Source of the DNA: Actinomycetes bacterium
GTDB taxonomy: Bacteria; Actinomycetota; Actinomycetes; Actinomycetales; Cellulomonadaceae
Direction: 5' to 3'
Assembly: GCA_023418375.1 (NCBI GenBank)
Contig: JAEZZV010000358.1
Span: 1 to 6,616, forward strand
Length of the DNA stretch: 6,616 nucleotides
Translations under genes and position numbers: made by a program
Notes under the pieces: model-generated
What the model was told of the DNA's origin: nothing
The model's input: only the letters and a program-made list of their open reading frames with translations
Database searches by the model: none
In this document: positions 5,876 through 6,616 of the stretch, one piece after another
How the letters are laid out: each line of letters opens with the position of its first letter
Numbering within the stretch: position 1 is the stretch's first letter

Positions 5876-6233
5876 GTCTATTAAAACATGTTCACTTGAT
5901 CCAATCCATTTTGATGAAAATCCGGTTCCCTCTGCGTAGCTGTGGCTGAAGCTATTTGTGTCTACGCTCACGACCTTTCAATGTCGATAGGCAACTGCAA
6001 GGTCGATGCGCCGGTCCTCCACGAAGGAACTTCCCGTTCGTGGTCTACCATCCGGAAGCCGCGATACGAGCACCTCTTATCCGGAACGGCCGCAATGACC
6101 TCGATCGGCGCAGCACCTCGCGTCTTCCGTGAGTATCGGCTTACAGCCACGATGCGTCTCTGAATCTCCAGGCGCTCGCCTCTAAGATTTTGCGCAGTTA
6201 CGGATTCTTGATCTTTTCAGGGGCGCTGAATCC
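5876..6233. other. Gene-free stretch right of the large gene
   Basis: I see no supported gene. Short open frames on both strands (for example 5942-6163 plus and 5968-6150 minus) lack ribosome binding sites and give Arg/Ser-rich translations. A minus-strand frame reading VEDRRIDLAVAYRH ends in TGA and is too short to identify. Composition returns to the higher GC seen in the left flank. It may be decayed coding DNA. Confidence 0.45.
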
Positions 6234-6234
6234 A

Positions 6235-6270
6235 AAAAATCCCAACCGGAATTGACCGGCTGGGGTTTTT
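6235..6270 (-). terminator. rrn-type terminator, extra copy
   Basis: An inverted repeat (arms 6235-6249 and 6256-6270) pairs 15 positions with one wobble and one mismatch, has a 6-base loop, and is flanked by A and T runs, so it could work on either strand. It sits next to the last bases of a 5S gene exactly as the terminator at 6491-6525 does, so it is the terminator of a former rRNA operon end. The stem sequences of the two copies differ. Confidence 0.65.
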
Positions 6271-6280
6271 AAGAGATTGG

Positions 6281-6294
6281 GGTGGCGGCGACCT
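6281..6294 (-). pseudogene. 3'-end stub of a second 5S rRNA gene
   Basis: Positions 6262-6294 match 6519-6551 at 31 of 33 bases, differing only at 6283 and 6287. The shared block runs from the terminator arm and T run through AAGAGATTGGGG into the last bases of 5S rRNA. The match stops at ACCT, where the true 5S continues TACTCTCCCAC but this copy continues GAATTCC. Only about a dozen bases of 5S remain, so this is a fragment left by recombination or insertion. Confidence 0.6.
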
Positions 6295-6311
6295 GAATTC
6301 CGTGAAAGAAG

Positions 6312-6346
6312 ATTCGCGTTCTTCTTCGCGGCTTCGCGCCTTCGCG
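6312..6346 (-). repeat. CGCGAAG octamer repeat
   Basis: TCTTCGCG, GCTTCGCG and CCTTCGCG (6323-6346) are three octamers identical at 7 of 8 places, preceded by ATTCGCG at 6312-6318. Read on the minus strand this is a CGCGAAGN array. A similar ACGCGAAGAAAG occurs on the minus strand at about 6434-6444, and the 16-mer at 6317-6332 recurs inverted at 815-830. Interspersed elements of this look occur near genes and rRNA operons in several bacterial phyla, from general knowledge; origin and function are not known to me. Confidence 0.6.
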
Positions 6347-6490
6347 TGAGATTAAAAGCCCTTTGCCCACAAACGTCCGTGGCACCCTCCGCCGCGGAAT
6401 GAACTCTTAGCCCTTTGTTCTCTTTACCAGTCTTTCTTCGCGTCTTTTCTTTTCACGTCTATTTCTCTTTAAAGGAGTTTGCATAACGCA

Positions 6491-6525
6491 AAACCCCCTG
6501 TAACCAAGTTGGTTACAGGGGGTTT
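6491..6525 (-). terminator. Intrinsic terminator of the rRNA operon
   Basis: Arms AAACCCCCTGTAACC (6491-6505) and GGTTACAGGGGGTTT (6511-6525) pair perfectly over 15 bp around a 5-base loop. On the minus strand the stem ends in a short T run about 13 bases after the mature 5S 3' end. This is the standard position for the end of an rRNA operon transcribed from beyond the right edge. The symmetry would also stop rightward transcription from entering the operon. Confidence 0.85.
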
Positions 6526-6537
6526 TTAAGAGATTGG

Positions 6538-6616
6538 GGCGGCAGCGACCTACTCTCCCACGCAGTCTACCCGCGCAGTACCATCGGCGCTGAGGAGCTT
6601 AACGACCGTGTTCGGG
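6538..6616 (-). rRNA. rrf: 5S ribosomal RNA, 3' part, gene continues past the right edge
   Basis: The minus strand reads CCCGAACACGGTCGTTAAGC, then CGCCGATGGTACTG and GGGAGAGTAGGTCGCTGCC. These are the conserved loop and helix sequences of the 3' two thirds of bacterial 5S rRNA, the large-subunit RNA of about 117-120 nt. About 79 bases are inside the window and the 5' third lies outside. The mature 3' end is placed at about 6538 by analogy and may be off by a few bases. The terminator at 6491-6525 follows immediately on the same strand. Confidence 0.93.

Noticed and set aside
5942..6163. Small open frames on both strands right of the large gene
   Set aside because: No ribosome binding site and no recognisable pattern, including when neighbouring frames are joined.
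1..6616. CRISPR array, tRNA gene, or complete insertion sequence
   Set aside because: No regularly spaced direct repeats with unique spacers, no cloverleaf with a TTCGA-type arm, and no transposase motif seen on either strand.

Overview
This is a bacterial accessory window lying directly downstream of an rRNA operon. The right edge carries the 3' part of a 5S rRNA gene on the minus strand, so the 16S and 23S genes should lie beyond the right edge. The 5S sequence, the CGCGAAG-type interspersed repeats and the REP-like hairpins fit a Gram-negative, perhaps Desulfobacterota or proteobacterial host. Genus cannot be read from this window.

Layout, left to right. Positions 1-35 may hold the first codons of a minus-strand gene leaving the window. 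Positions 36-999 hold no convincing gene but are dense in small repeats: a 10-bp-phased TTG array (282-393), a cluster of short hairpins including a REP-like element (600-890), and an 11-bp tandem repeat (955-998). Positions 1000-1258 (minus) hold a frameshifted relic resembling Mu-like phage Gp27/DUF3486 proteins. Positions 1461-1865 (plus) hold a dead higB-higA-type toxin-antitoxin pair, recognisable only after joining frames and reading through one amber codon. Positions 1866-2348 hold nothing recognised. A plausible sigma70-like promoter (2349-2377) and a 27-codon leader ORF precede the one large intact gene.

That gene (2599-5763, plus) encodes a 1054-residue protein. It has an N-terminal calcineurin-like metallophosphoesterase with all five metal motifs intact, fused to a STAND/NACHT-like region whose Walker A has lost its lysine, followed by a long helical C-terminus. 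The design (enzymatic effector, NTPase-like core, helical sensor) is that of bacterial anti-phage STAND proteins. It stands alone, is AT-richer than most of its flanks (especially its 3' two thirds), and sits among dead mobile or defence genes. I infer a horizontally acquired, single-gene, probably abortive-type defence system with a non-catalytic switch domain.

Two perfect hairpins follow its stop codon. Positions 5876-6233 hold no gene I recognise. The rightmost 380 bases contain an earlier copy of the rrn terminator region plus the last bases of a 5S gene (6235-6294), an octamer repeat element, the true rrn terminator (6491-6525) and the 5S gene. This arrangement suggests the accessory block was inserted or rearranged at the end of an rRNA operon.
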